This document shows, one piece after another, positions 44,172-54,085 of a DNA stretch of 64,000 bases (within the stretch, counting starts at the first letter, position 1; each line of letters begins with the position of its first letter). The stretch spans positions 92,150 to 156,149 of the forward strand of contig SKRM01000026.1 in assembly GCA_007118495.1 (NCBI GenBank), in the 5' to 3' direction. The notes beneath the pieces are model-generated. The model was given only the letters and a program-made list of their open reading frames with translations, did not search any database and was not told the DNA's origin. The DNA is from Bacteroidales bacterium (GTDB lineage Bacteria > Bacteroidota > Bacteroidia > Bacteroidales > UBA7960). The position numbers and the translations under genes are program-made.

Positions 44172-46988
44172 ATGAGAAAAAATGTACTGTTTAACACCTC
44201 TGGTGTTTTATTCTTGCTTATTCTCTTCTGCAGCGGCAGCCTGTATGCACAGGAAAAAGACGCTGTGGTAGAGGTTACGAGCATTCTTGAGCTCAGGTCT
44301 CAAGACGCCGATGAAACAACGGTATATAAGCTTACCGGTGAGGCCATCCTTACCTTTCAGCAGGCCTGGAGAAACCAGAAATGGATCCAGGATGAAACGG
44401 CAGGAATTCTGGTGGACGATAATGCGGGAATCATTACCTCAACCTATAAAATCAATGACGGCCTGACAGATATCAAAGGGAGGTTGGTTGCTTTCCGCAA
44501 CAACCTGCAGTTTATTCCTGTCGAAGATTGGGGGCCAGCATCTTCATCAGGAAATACGCCCGTTCCGGTTGAAAGAACCATTGATGAGCTTACTGCCGAT
44601 GATCAGGGACGGTTGGTAGTGATAGAAGATGTTGAATTTGATGTTGAAGCAGGTACCATATTTGTTGGTGGCCAGAATTATAACATCTTCGATGAATCAG
44701 GCAATGCCATATTCAGGGCCGAGTTCAGGGATGTAGATTATATCGGGGCCCCGATCCCACAGCAGAAAACGACGATTGTTGCCATAGTGCATCTGTTTTT
44801 TGATGACATTCAGATCATTGCCCGCTCATTCAATGACATGGGAATCACTGAAATGCACAATATGGCCGCGTTGCGCATGCAAAAACCAGACAATGAAACC
44901 GTCTACACACTGAACTTTGAGGCATTTCTTACCCATCAGCACGGCAACAGGAACCAGAAATACATTCAGGACTCCACGGCTGCCATGATGATTGATGATA
45001 GCGGTGGTATTATCACTACCCAATATATGCTTTATGATGGGATCACCGGTATAAAAGGAAAACTTGATGTATATAACGAGCAACTTCAGCTTATCCCAGT
45101 TGAAGATCCCGGCCAGGCATCCTCAACTGGCAATGAGATTTCACCCTTGTTGATCACACTTGAAGACCTCAAACCCGAACATCAGTCTATGCTTGTAAGG
45201 GTTAACCAGGTTTCCTTTGGGACTCCTGAGGATAAAGCGACATTCAGTCCGAGTACAAACTACAGCATCTATGATGCCACCGCTACCGGAATACTGCGCA
45301 CTCCCCACGTATCTGCTGCCCTTGATTATTTTGGCACACCGGTACCTTCAACGCCAAGGGATATTGTGGCCGTAATAAATCAGTTTCGCGATGATATACA
45401 GCTTATGCCCAGGGCGCTGGCTGATTTTATTGCCCTCGAATACTTTACTGTAAGTTTCAATATCGTTGATGAAGAAGGTGAGGCCATAGATGATGTCGTG
45501 CTAACTTTTGGTGATGAAGAATTAGAACCGGGTGTATTTGTGATTGAGGAGGTTCCTGCCGGAAGCTACACATATAAGGTTACCGCTGAGGGGTATAAGA
45601 CAGAAGCAGGTTTGATAGCCGTTGAAGAAGACCTGGTAGTAGAAATTGTCATGGTCCCTCTTGATCCCGACCGCATCACAGAGTTTCCGTTTACTGAATC
45701 CTTTGAAGGCGAGGCCTTCCCTCCTTCCGGCTGGACACACTATCAACTGGCTGAAACCGGTGGTTGGGAAGTAGATGCCGGAGCGGCACACCATAGTTTT
45801 TTTACAGACGGAGAGGCCGACAATTGGTTGGTAACACCACAGATTGAACTTCCGGACGACGAAATCATGTTGCTGAACTTCATGGAACGAAACCAATTCA
45901 TGAATGATTATGGATACAGTGGTGTTTGGATATCTACCGGAAGCGGAAATCCTGAACTTGAGCATTTTGTCGAACTTTATGAGTCTGATGTGGCCCGTGG
46001 AGAAATGACCCTGAGAACCATTAACCTGGCAGATTATATGGGTGAAATAGTTTACCTGGCCTTTGTTTATCAGGGAGATGACGCCCATCGCTGGTGGGTT
46101 GACAATGTGGAGATAGAAGCGGCACCAGGTGTTTTAGAGTTTCCGAATATAGCTGCCCTGGTTGATGAAGGAAGGCAGGACGGGACAGTTTACCGCATAA
46201 CTGGTGAAGTAATCATCACCCATCTGCAACAAGCTTACAGGGGACAGTTTTATGTACAGGATGAAACCGCAGCCATTTTGATTGATGATCCGGCAGGTGT
46301 GGTTGAAACATCTTATGAACTTTATGACGGTATCACAGGATTTACAGGTGAACTCACAATGTTCCAGAATATGTTTCAGATCTTACCAACTGAAGACCCG
46401 GGTCAACCCAGCTCAACGGGCAATACTGTTGCCCCCCTTGAACTTACCCTGGCAGACCTGACTGAGGGACATCAGGGTATGCTGGTTATTGTCAGGGGTG
46501 TTTCATTCAAAGACGAAAATCCGGAGACATTTGTCCACAACCAGTCGTATATGATTTATGATGCAACTGATGACGGTGAAATCCGCACACCCAACTCACC
46601 CGGACTGCTTGATTATTTTGGCATGGCTGTACCAACCACGCCCAAGGATATCATTGCCGTTGTTCACCAGCGTTTCGAGGTAAGCCGCCTCCAACCCCGC
46701 ATGGAAGCTGACTTTCTTGATTCAGAAGTATCTGCAGGTCCCATACTTGAAACCCTACAGGTGCGCATGTACCCGAACCCTGCCCATACTACATTTACCG
46801 TTGATTCGGGTGATCAGCCCATGGAGCGTATCCGTGTTTTCAATTTAAGCGGTCAGTTAATCAAAGACATTAGAGTTTCAGGCCATCAAGTTCAAATTGA
46901 TGTGGGATCTTTAATAACAGGTATGTACCTGGTTCAGGTAATTTCAGGTGAAAGTGTGGTAACACAACGCATTCAGATTAACAGGTAA
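44172..46988 (+). CDS. Type IX-secreted multidomain protein with three repeated OB-like domains
   Basis: A 938-residue protein with a signal peptide (about 1-26). Three long repeats cover about 33-222, 224-420 and 656-845. Each has a YIQDxTAxxxIDD core and ends in a segment such as LDYFGTPVPSTPRDIVAVIN. The cores resemble the OB-fold DUF5689-type domains of Bacteroidota secreted proteins. Between repeats 2 and 3 lie a PEGA/carboxypeptidase-like beta domain (about 424-500) and a choice-of-anchor J domain (about 504-650, FPFTESFEGEAFPPSGW). The C-terminus (about 862-938) is a type A type IX sorting domain (MYPNPAHTTFTV, then GMYLVQV). It is probably exported and surface-attached. Its ligand is unknown. 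Confidence 0.85.
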   Translation: MRKNVLFNTSGVLFLLILFCSGSLYAQEKDAVVEVTSILELRSQDADETTVYKLTGEAILTFQQAWRNQKWIQDETAGILVDDNAGIITSTYKINDGLTDIKGRLVAFRNNLQFIPVEDWGPASSSGNTPVPVERTIDELTADDQGRLVVIEDVEFDVEAGTIFVGGQNYNIFDESGNAIFRAEFRDVDYIGAPIPQQKTTIVAIVHLFFDDIQIIARSFNDMGITEMHNMAALRMQKPDNETVYTLNFEAFLTHQHGNRNQKYIQDSTAAMMIDDSGGIITTQYMLYDGITGIKGKLDVYNEQLQLIPVEDPGQASSTGNEISPLLITLEDLKPEHQSMLVRVNQVSFGTPEDKATFSPSTNYSIYDATATGILRTPHVSAALDYFGTPVPSTPRDIVAVINQFRDDIQLMPRALADFIALEYFTVSFNIVDEEGEAIDDVVLTFGDEELEPGVFVIEEVPAGSYTYKVTAEGYKTEAGLIAVEEDLVVEIVMVPLDPDRITEFPFTESFEGEAFPPSGWTHYQLAETGGWEVDAGAAHHSFFTDGEADNWLVTPQIELPDDEIMLLNFMERNQFMNDYGYSGVWISTGSGNPELEHFVELYESDVARGEMTLRTINLADYMGEIVYLAFVYQGDDAHRWWVDNVEIEAAPGVLEFPNIAALVDEGRQDGTVYRITGEVIITHLQQAYRGQFYVQDETAAILIDDPAGVVETSYELYDGITGFTGELTMFQNMFQILPTEDPGQPSSTGNTVAPLELTLADLTEGHQGMLVIVRGVSFKDENPETFVHNQSYMIYDATDDGEIRTPNSPGLLDYFGMAVPTTPKDIIAVVHQRFEVSRLQPRMEADFLDSEVSAGPILETLQVRMYPNPAHTTFTVDSGDQPMERIRVFNLSGQLIKDIRVSGHQVQIDVGSLITGMYLVQVISGESVVTQRIQINR

Positions 46989-47007
46989 ATAATAAACCAA
47001 CAAGCAA

Positions 47008-49593
47008 ATGAAGAAACAAATTATATATAAATTTTCTGTGATCATGCTCCTGCTGGTGCTTACCGGGCACCAGCTTGCTGCATCAAACATCAGGGGGAGG
47101 GTGATGGATACTGAAGGAGAGACTCTGCCTGCTGCCCTGATTGAGGCCACCAATGTGGATACCGGACGGTCGTATGGGACAACTACCCATTTGGATGGTA
47201 GTTTTGAAATGCGGGTTGAAGCTGGTATCTACACTGTCAGGATTTCTTACCTTGGCTACCTTGACCAGAGTATCACGGTGGATGCCACCAGAGATTATGA
47301 TATGGGTGTTATCAGATTAGAGGTTAGTACCATAGGTCTTCAGGAGGTGATGGTCGTATCATCTTTTGCACGCGACAGACAGACGCCGGTAGCCATCTCA
47401 AATATTACGGCTGACATTATTACCGAACGTCTTGGCACCCAAGAGTTCCCGGAGATTCTCAAACTGACTCCCAGTGTTTATGCCACCAAAGATGGAGGTG
47501 GTTATGGCGACTCCAGAATCAACCTGAGGGGATTTGACTCGAACAATATTGGAGTACTCATCAATGGCGTTCCCGTAAATGATATGGAAAATGGACGGGT
47601 TTACTGGTCGAACTGGGCAGGTCTTTCTGATGTGACAAGTGCTATGCAGGTGCAACGTGGTCTGGGTGCTTCGCGTCTGGCCATCAGTTCAGTTGGTGGG
47701 ACTATCAATATACTTACCCGTTCAACGGATGCACAGCGCCGGGGCTCGTTTTCAACCGGCCTTGGAAGTGATGGCTATAGCAAACAAAGTCTGACCCTTT
47801 CTACAGGCCTGCTTGATAATGGCTGGGCTGCAACCATATCAGGCAGCCGAAATGTTGGAAATCGTTATGTCCACGGGCTGGATTATGAAGGATGGTCATA
47901 TTTTGTAAATGTTTCAAAAAGGGTATCTAATTTCCACACATTGTCACTCACGGCTTTTGGAGCACCACAGTTCCATAACCAGAGATGGCCCAGACAGCTG
48001 ATCCAGACCTACAGAGAACATCGTGACTACAGAAGGTACAACCCAGCCATGGGAATCAAGAACGGAGAACTCTATACCGGATCTTTCAACTTTTATCACA
48101 AACCCCAGATTTCTCTGAATCATTATTGGTCAATAAATCCTGAAACCACGCTTTCAACCTCTGCTTATGTTTCTATTTCTTCGGGTGGTGGGCGTCGTAT
48201 TGCAGGGGACAATTCAAACTGGCTCAGGTTCAATAGTACCGACGGGCGTCCTTTTGAAATGACAATGCTTACACCCAACGGCTTTTTAGACTTTGACGCG
48301 GTTATGGCTGAAAACGCCCTATCTGAAACGGGATCAAAAGCCATTGTCGCCAATGCCATTAACCAGCACGACTGGTATGGGGTGTTATCAACCCTGACCA
48401 AAGATGTGGGCCAGATTGAGTTTACCGGTGGGCTTGATTTGCGGTATTACCGCGGTTATCATTACCAGGAAGTCGAAGATTTACTTGGAGGAGAGTACTT
48501 TCTTGATGTAACGGCTTCGGGAAACTCACGTAACATTAATCGTGACCCCAAAAAATTGTTACGCGAAGGAGACAAGATCACTTATCATGACCTTGGTGAG
48601 GTTCGTTGGGCAGGTATGTTTACCCAGGCTGAGTACGTATCGGATGAATTTTCAGCATTCTTATCCGCAACATTGTCGCATACAGGATACCGCCGCACAG
48701 ATTATTTCATTTATGATGCAGGTAGTCCCGAGTCAAGATCAGACTGGGTAAACTTTCAGGCATACAGCTTTAAGGGTGGTGTCAACTATAATATTTCAGA
48801 CCTGCATAATGTATTTCTGAACGGGGGGTATTTTACCCGCGCTCCTTTTTTCCGCTACGCATTCATCGGATTTACCAATGAGATCAATATCGGAGTAAGG
48901 CATGAAAGAGTGTTATCCGGCGAAATTGGCTACGGATATCGCAGTCGACTCTTGTCGGCAAACCTCACCGTTTACCGTACTAACTGGCTCGACAAGGCTC
49001 TTACACGTCGAATCGGTGATATGATGGCTAACCTGACTGGCCTGGATGCACTGCATCAGGGGGTTGAGCTGGACTTTGTAACCGAGCCACTGCCTGGCTT
49101 AAGTTTTAAGGGGATGTTCTCATTTGGCGATTGGAACTGGACTGATGATGTAATTGCAGAAATTTATGATGAGTTTCAGCAATTGATTGGTACGCACGCA
49201 GTATATGCGGGTGGGTTGCGCGTTGGTAATTCAGCCCAGACCACTGCTGGTTTTTCCATTGACTATGAAGTGCTGCCCAGGGTGGTAGTTGGCTTTGACT
49301 TTACACATTTTGACCGGCTTTTTGCAGATTTTAATGTTGAAAACAGGACAGTCGAAGCAGAACGCGGACTTCAGGCCTGGCAGATGCCCTCTTATCAGGT
49401 TGTTGACATGAGTCTGAGGTACAGGTTTCAGGTTGGTGACCTGAATGCCTCCATGTTTGCCAATGTGAACAATTTGTTTGACACATCCTATATTGCCGAC
49501 GCTACAGACGGTGCCACCTTCAATTTCGATACGGCTACTGTTTATTACGGATTTGGCAGAACCTGGAGTTTGTCTTTCAGGATAAACTTCTAA
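47008..49593 (+). CDS. TonB-dependent receptor
   Basis: An 861-residue outer-membrane receptor with a signal peptide (about 1-25), a carboxypeptidase-like domain (about 27-110: NIRGRVMDTEGETLPAALIE), a plug domain (about 117-235: TPSVYATKDGGGYGDSRINL, RGFDSNNIGVLINGVPVNDM) and a long barrel ending GFGRTWSLSFRINF. It starts 19 bases after the type IX-secreted gene and ends 27 bases before a lipoprotein gene, and is surely in one operon with them. No SusD is present, so a glycan-uptake role is not implied. Confidence 0.93.
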   Translation: MKKQIIYKFSVIMLLLVLTGHQLAASNIRGRVMDTEGETLPAALIEATNVDTGRSYGTTTHLDGSFEMRVEAGIYTVRISYLGYLDQSITVDATRDYDMGVIRLEVSTIGLQEVMVVSSFARDRQTPVAISNITADIITERLGTQEFPEILKLTPSVYATKDGGGYGDSRINLRGFDSNNIGVLINGVPVNDMENGRVYWSNWAGLSDVTSAMQVQRGLGASRLAISSVGGTINILTRSTDAQRRGSFSTGLGSDGYSKQSLTLSTGLLDNGWAATISGSRNVGNRYVHGLDYEGWSYFVNVSKRVSNFHTLSLTAFGAPQFHNQRWPRQLIQTYREHRDYRRYNPAMGIKNGELYTGSFNFYHKPQISLNHYWSINPETTLSTSAYVSISSGGGRRIAGDNSNWLRFNSTDGRPFEMTMLTPNGFLDFDAVMAENALSETGSKAIVANAINQHDWYGVLSTLTKDVGQIEFTGGLDLRYYRGYHYQEVEDLLGGEYFLDVTASGNSRNINRDPKKLLREGDKITYHDLGEVRWAGMFTQAEYVSDEFSAFLSATLSHTGYRRTDYFIYDAGSPESRSDWVNFQAYSFKGGVNYNISDLHNVFLNGGYFTRAPFFRYAFIGFTNEINIGVRHERVLSGEIGYGYRSRLLSANLTVYRTNWLDKALTRRIGDMMANLTGLDALHQGVELDFVTEPLPGLSFKGMFSFGDWNWTDDVIAEIYDEFQQLIGTHAVYAGGLRVGNSAQTTAGFSIDYEVLPRVVVGFDFTHFDRLFADFNVENRTVEAERGLQAWQMPSYQVVDMSLRYRFQVGDLNASMFANVNNLFDTSYIADATDGATFNFDTATVYYGFGRTWSLSFRINF

Positions 49594-49620
49594 AATAATA
49601 TCATTGCAAAATCGAACATT

Positions 49621-50943
49621 ATGAGAAAGAAAATATTTTTCAGTCTGATGACCATCCTGTTTATTTTAGGCGGATGTGAACCAAACAGCGACTTGTATGA
49701 AGAACTGGATGGCCTGCAACGGCCTTACAGCAGGTCTATTGAATACACATTGTCAGCTGCTGATTACAATGCCATTGGAGGTCAGGTGGCCTCTCATCAG
49801 GCCTTTTCTGAAAGCCACCCGGCCATGGATTATATCCCTTCCATGCTGTCGCGGAAATTCATTGCCCTGAATGAAGGTAGCAGTGCCATGGTAACATATA
49901 ACTTGCTTATAGAGGATCCTGACTGGTATCAAGCCGGATTTGGTTATGAGCTGACAGCCGCCGACTATGCGCAACTTGGTGTATCCAACGCTTTTACACC
50001 CTCGAATCCGGCCAGCAACAACCTGCCTTTTTTCCTGTTAAGGAATTACCCTGAGGCAGTAGCCGGTGACACAAAAAGTCTGATCTACAATTTCACTGAG
50101 GCCGGCACGACTATCAAAAACCTGGAAACTTACCATTTTGATGGAAACAGGTGGACGATGATCGAAAAGCGCGAGGATATTCCATATGTGGGTTATGAAA
50201 TGACAGCCGATGACTACGCCGTATTTGGCGGGGCTATTGCCCAGTATAATAATTTTTCAGACGACAATCCTGCAAACCTGTATTTGCCGGTTTGGCTCAG
50301 GAACAAATATCCCTATGCGATTGAGGGTACTGAAAAAGTTATCAAATTCAGGCAATTTTCGGGGGGCGTCACTTCAAATGTCATTGCCCATTTTACCTTT
50401 TACGAATTGGAGTGGCACAGGACAAGCTATATTGAAACCAAGTCGGAACAATATGTATTCGGGGCTTTGGGATGGGCTTTTGATCCCACCACACGTTTTA
50501 TTATGACCCAAAGCGATTATATGCATCTGGCAGTCATAGACCCGATTCCTCATGCTGTATTCGCTGATTTTGGCTACTATTATGGAGCCAGTGCATTTTT
50601 CTCGAACTTTGACATGCGCCTGCTGGCCAGACGTCTTCAGCGTGACGAGGCGGGAAATTATTTGGATCCCGCACTGGGAGCCATTTTTGACAGTGAAGGA
50701 CATGATGCGGTTGTTGATGAAATGTTCCGCCGTATTGTTGAAGAGGGCCTTATTAAGGTATTGCAGAACAGATATCCCGATGCCGTGCCCCAGTCAGGTG
50801 GCATAGATGTTCATTACATTGTCGGATTTGAAACATTTAATGATAATTTTTCCAGGTCATATCTGGAGGCTGAGTATCGTTGCATTGCCAGTGGTACGCC
50901 ACCTGCATTTGAACTGATTGAAGGTCCGAGAGACCGGCAATAA
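49621..50943 (+). CDS. Repeat-containing lipoprotein of unknown function
   Basis: A 440-residue lipoprotein (signal peptide ending LGGC, lipid on C19). It holds a repeat of about 80 residues starting near 41, 107 and 191, each opening with a YxLTAADY-type phrase (IEYTLSAADYNAIGG, GYELTAADYAQLG, GYEMTADDYAVFG). The repeat continues with NPAxxxLPxxL and an RxxYPxA phrase. A shorter fourth opening, IMTQSDY, is near 293. The last 140 residues do not repeat. I do not recognise the family. Its position after the receptor suggests a surface-exposed partner. Confidence 0.8.
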   Translation: MRKKIFFSLMTILFILGGCEPNSDLYEELDGLQRPYSRSIEYTLSAADYNAIGGQVASHQAFSESHPAMDYIPSMLSRKFIALNEGSSAMVTYNLLIEDPDWYQAGFGYELTAADYAQLGVSNAFTPSNPASNNLPFFLLRNYPEAVAGDTKSLIYNFTEAGTTIKNLETYHFDGNRWTMIEKREDIPYVGYEMTADDYAVFGGAIAQYNNFSDDNPANLYLPVWLRNKYPYAIEGTEKVIKFRQFSGGVTSNVIAHFTFYELEWHRTSYIETKSEQYVFGALGWAFDPTTRFIMTQSDYMHLAVIDPIPHAVFADFGYYYGASAFFSNFDMRLLARRLQRDEAGNYLDPALGAIFDSEGHDAVVDEMFRRIVEEGLIKVLQNRYPDAVPQSGGIDVHYIVGFETFNDNFSRSYLEAEYRCIASGTPPAFELIEGPRDRQ

Positions 50944-50988
50944 ATTATCATTCAGCTTACACAATCAAGTTAGATCACAATTAATTAC

Positions 50989-51018
50989 AGAGGGGCTGTA
51001 CATGAGCCCCTCTTTTTT
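50989..51018 (+). terminator. Terminator of the 44172-50943 locus
   Basis: AGAGGGGCT and AGCCCCTCT form a perfect 9-base stem around GTACATG, followed by a run of T, 46 bases after the lipoprotein stop. A textbook intrinsic terminator that marks the end of the three-gene operon. Confidence 0.92.
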
Positions 51019-51112
51019 CGTCAGCCGCTACGTTGAGTATGAACTTTTATTTATGCAAGATTGTTTTTCCATAGCGTGTTTGCTGAGAAAGTCACATGAT
51101 AAAAAAATCGTG

Positions 51113-51120
51113 TACTTTTG
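51113..51120 (+). promoter_or_regulatory. Candidate -7 element for gcvT
   Basis: TACTTTTG matches TAnnTTTG, 48 bases before the gcvT ATG. The nearest TTTG upstream is 30 bases away, too far for a standard -33. Support is therefore partial. Confidence 0.4.
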
Positions 51121-51168
51121 CCGCAAAGTGACATTTACCAAAAATTTACCTACTAAATACCCAACAGA

Positions 51169-52263
51169 ATGAAAACCACTGTTTTTAAAAGCAAACATGA
51201 AGAAATGGGAGGCAAAATGGTACCTTTTGCCGGTTTTGTCATGCCCGTTCAGTTTGAAGGAGTTAACATAGAACATGAGACCGTCAGAAATGCCCTGGGT
51301 GTATTTGATGTTTCACATATGGGTGAGTTCTGGGTTGAAGGCCCGGCTGCGCTCGAACTCATCCAGTGGGTCAGTTCGAATGATGCATCGGTACTTACTG
51401 ATGGTAAGGTACAGTATACTTGCTTTCCCAATGAGCAGGGTGGCATTGTGGATGATTTTTTAGTGTATAGAATCAATGCGGAAAAATACCTGTTGGTGGT
51501 CAATGCAGCCAACATTGATAAAGATTGGAAATGGATCAGCAAGCAAAATGAGAAATTTGGAGCCAGATTAACCAATGCCTCTGACAATATTTCACAATTG
51601 GCTGTTCAGGGTCCGCTTGCATTGAAAGCTATGCAGAAACTGACAAGTGAAAACCTGCTAGAAATGCCTTTTTTTACTTTCAGGGAAATGACGTTTGCCG
51701 GAGCAAAAAATGTCATTGTGTCAACCACGGGATATACTGGATCAGGGGGTGTTGAAATTTATTTCAGGAATGAGGATGGAGTAAAAATTTATGAGGCGGT
51801 CATTGAAGCAGGACGCGAGTTCGGGATCAAGCCCATTGGCCTGGCAGCCAGAGATACACTGCGACTCGAAGCAGGACTTTGTCTGTATGGTAATGATATA
51901 GATGATACAACTTCACCCATTGAAGCGGGTTTGGGCTGGGCAACAAAATTTGTTGATCATAAAAACTTTGTGAATAAAGAAAACTTGTTGAACCAAAAAA
52001 CAGAAGGAGTAGAAAAAAAGTTGGTTGGTTTTGAGATTCTTGACAAGGGAATTGCAAGAAAAGAGTATAAAATTACCGACAAAGAGGGCAATCAGATTGG
52101 CTATGTGACATCAGGGACCATGTCACCTACCCTGAAGAAACCCATCGGTATGGGTTATGTAAACCGGTCGTTTATGAAATCTGATACAGAGATATTTGTT
52201 GAGATTCGCGGTAAGTTATTGAAAGCCAAAGTGGTTAAGTTGCCATTCTATAAAAAAAGCTAA
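51169..52263 (+). CDS. gcvT: Aminomethyltransferase (glycine cleavage T protein)
   Basis: A 364-residue folate-binding protein. The start [20 protein letters not shown] followed by [29 protein letters not shown], and [12 protein letters not shown] with [18 protein letters not shown] are characteristic of GcvT and separate it from YgfZ-like paralogues. It transfers the aminomethyl group of glycine from lipoyl H protein to tetrahydrofolate. gcvH and gcvP are not in the window. lipA, which makes the lipoyl group, is 9 kb away on the other strand. Confidence 0.94.
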   Translation: MKTTVFKSKHEEMGGKMVPFAGFVMPVQFEGVNIEHETVRNALGVFDVSHMGEFWVEGPAALELIQWVSSNDASVLTDGKVQYTCFPNEQGGIVDDFLVYRINAEKYLLVVNAANIDKDWKWISKQNEKFGARLTNASDNISQLAVQGPLALKAMQKLTSENLLEMPFFTFREMTFAGAKNVIVSTTGYTGSGGVEIYFRNEDGVKIYEAVIEAGREFGIKPIGLAARDTLRLEAGLCLYGNDIDDTTSPIEAGLGWATKFVDHKNFVNKENLLNQKTEGVEKKLVGFEILDKGIARKEYKITDKEGNQIGYVTSGTMSPTLKKPIGMGYVNRSFMKSDTEIFVEIRGKLLKAKVVKLPFYKKS

Positions 52264-52269
52264 GTCTGG

Positions 52270-53016
52270 ATGTATTCAGAAAAAGGTGAATTTGACATAC
52301 AGGTCTGTTTTTCTCCCCTGTCATGGTCTTTGTTTTCAAAAAGCAATGCATTGGTTATTGTAGCCGATATATTCAGGGCTACTTCAGCTATGTGTGCAGC
52401 ATTTCACAATGGTGTCAAAGACATCATACCGGTCGAAACCATTCAGGAGAGTGAACATTACAAGAAGCAAGGCTTTATTTGTGCTGGTGAACGGGATGGA
52501 AAAACCCTCATTTGTGCCGATTTTGGAAATTCACCCTATAATTTCATGGATCAATCGCTTAGGGGAAAGACCATCGTAATGAATACTACCAATGGTACAA
52601 GAGCCATTAAAATTGCTTCAGGGCATGAAAACAGCATTGCCATAGGTGCGTTTGTTAACCTGTCGGCGGTTTGTGCATATGCCGTCCGGTTAAACAAACC
52701 GGTTGTGATTCTTTGTGCGGGGTGGAAGGATAGGTTCTGTACCGAAGATGCCCTATTTGCCGGAGCAGCGGTTGAGCAGATTATATCCAGATCAAAAGGC
52801 CTGTATCACACCACCTGTGATTCAGCCATTGCAAGCGTAGAACTTTATAACGCGGCCAAAGATAATCTTTTGGGTTTTATGGATAAAGTAGCCCACCGGC
52901 ATCGTTTAAGAAAAATGGGTTTGGATGACGTAATTGATTATTGTATCACAGCTGATTCAACCGATGTGGTTCCGGTACTGAAAAACGACCGCCTGGTTAC
53001 GTTTCCAGGCCATTAA
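52270..53016 (+). CDS. comB: 2-phosphosulfolactate phosphatase family protein (ComB)
   Basis: A 248-residue protein of the ComB family, which in methanogens dephosphorylates 2-phosphosulfolactate for coenzyme M. Clear signatures are VIVADIFRATSAMCAAFHNG, GKTIVMNTTNGTRAIKIASG and ILCAGWKDRFCTEDALFAGA. Many bacteria without coenzyme M carry comB, and its role in them is not settled; sulfolactate or sulfonolipid metabolism is a possibility. It begins 6 bases after gcvT, so the two are likely co-transcribed. No comA or comC is nearby. Confidence 0.88.
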   Translation: MYSEKGEFDIQVCFSPLSWSLFSKSNALVIVADIFRATSAMCAAFHNGVKDIIPVETIQESEHYKKQGFICAGERDGKTLICADFGNSPYNFMDQSLRGKTIVMNTTNGTRAIKIASGHENSIAIGAFVNLSAVCAYAVRLNKPVVILCAGWKDRFCTEDALFAGAAVEQIISRSKGLYHTTCDSAIASVELYNAAKDNLLGFMDKVAHRHRLRKMGLDDVIDYCITADSTDVVPVLKNDRLVTFPGH

Positions 53017-53074
53017 ACACCTTGCCGATAGTATCTTGGTTATAATCCGGGGTATTTGTGATATCTTCATCTCC

Positions 53075-54085
53075 ATGTCACAAAACCCCGTTTTTTTATC
53101 CGTTTCAGCCATAAGGCTGCCATGCATAGTAATATGCATATTGTTGGTAATTGTAAACTTTCGCGCATATCCTTTTGGCTTTCATGCGCACCGGGTTTTA
53201 AACAGAAAGGCGGTTTTTGCATTACCTGCCACCATGCTGGTATTTTATAAAAACCACCTTGATTTCATCACTGAAAGATCGATAGATCCCGATCGCAGAG
53301 CCCATGTTATTGAAGGTGAGGCTGCCAGGCATTTTCTTGATGCTGACCATTTCGGTAGTTATCCTTTTACAGAAATTCCCAGAAAGAGAGAAAAGGCTAT
53401 TGTAAGATATTCACTGGATACCCTTGAAAAATATGGCATGCTTCCCTGGGCGATCTATGATCATTATCAACTGCTTGTGAAAGCATTTGAGACCATGGAT
53501 GCCAAAAGGATATTGCTTTACTCTGCCTATCTGGGACATTATGTTGCAGATGCCTGCACCCCCCTGCACACAAGCTTATATTACAATGGCCGGACCTATA
53601 TGAGCCAGGGAATACATGCTCTATGGGAAACACGATTGCCCGAATTGTATGCATCTACATACAGTTATATTACCGGAAAACCTGAACCAATTGACTGTGC
53701 CCTTGAAAAGGCCTGGGAACTCATTCTTGAAAGCCATTTAAAGGTTGATACCATCTATATGGTTTTTTACAATCTTGTTGACTCTTTGACCGCTGACAGG
53801 ATATATAGCCACGAGATGAGAGGACAGGCTTTACAAAGGGTTTTTTCTGCAGATTTTTCCGGTGTTTTTCATGCAAATCTTGAGGGGATGGTCGAAAGGC
53901 AAATGCGAAGAGCAGTCAATGCCATATCGGGGTATTGGTATGCTGCATGGCATGAGGCGGGTGAGCCAGACTTAAAACCACTTGTAAGCGGATCATTGCA
54001 TCGGCGTTTGCAACGTTTTATGCGTAGCGAAGAGCGGGCAATGAAACAAAATGGTAGCCAATCTGGTTTTCAACGTTACAGGTAG
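53075..54085 (+). CDS. Zinc-dependent phospholipase C-like protein
   Basis: A 336-residue protein with an N-terminal hydrophobic segment (about 12-30) and a helical domain with histidine/aspartate clusters resembling the phospholipase C / S1-P1 nuclease fold: FGFHAHRVLNRKAVFALP, EAARHFLDADHFGSYPF, and YLGHYVADACTPLHTSLYYN (zinc ligands). The open frame starts with TTG at 53036. The ATG at 53075 is used. Many Bacteroidota encode a copy in this form, of unknown substrate. It follows comB by 58 bases. Confidence 0.82.
   Translation: MSQNPVFLSVSAIRLPCIVICILLVIVNFRAYPFGFHAHRVLNRKAVFALPATMLVFYKNHLDFITERSIDPDRRAHVIEGEAARHFLDADHFGSYPFTEIPRKREKAIVRYSLDTLEKYGMLPWAIYDHYQLLVKAFETMDAKRILLYSAYLGHYVADACTPLHTSLYYNGRTYMSQGIHALWETRLPELYASTYSYITGKPEPIDCALEKAWELILESHLKVDTIYMVFYNLVDSLTADRIYSHEMRGQALQRVFSADFSGVFHANLEGMVERQMRRAVNAISGYWYAAWHEAGEPDLKPLVSGSLHRRLQRFMRSEERAMKQNGSQSGFQRYR

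Noticed and set aside
45522..46088. 188-residue open frame antisense to the type IX-secreted protein
   Set aside because: Composition is that of a complementary-strand shadow; no motif, and the sense gene is clearly coding.
52991..53010. GCCTGG/CCAGGC hairpin at the end of comB
   Set aside because: The stem is only six bases, lies inside the coding end and has no T-run, so a terminator is not supported.
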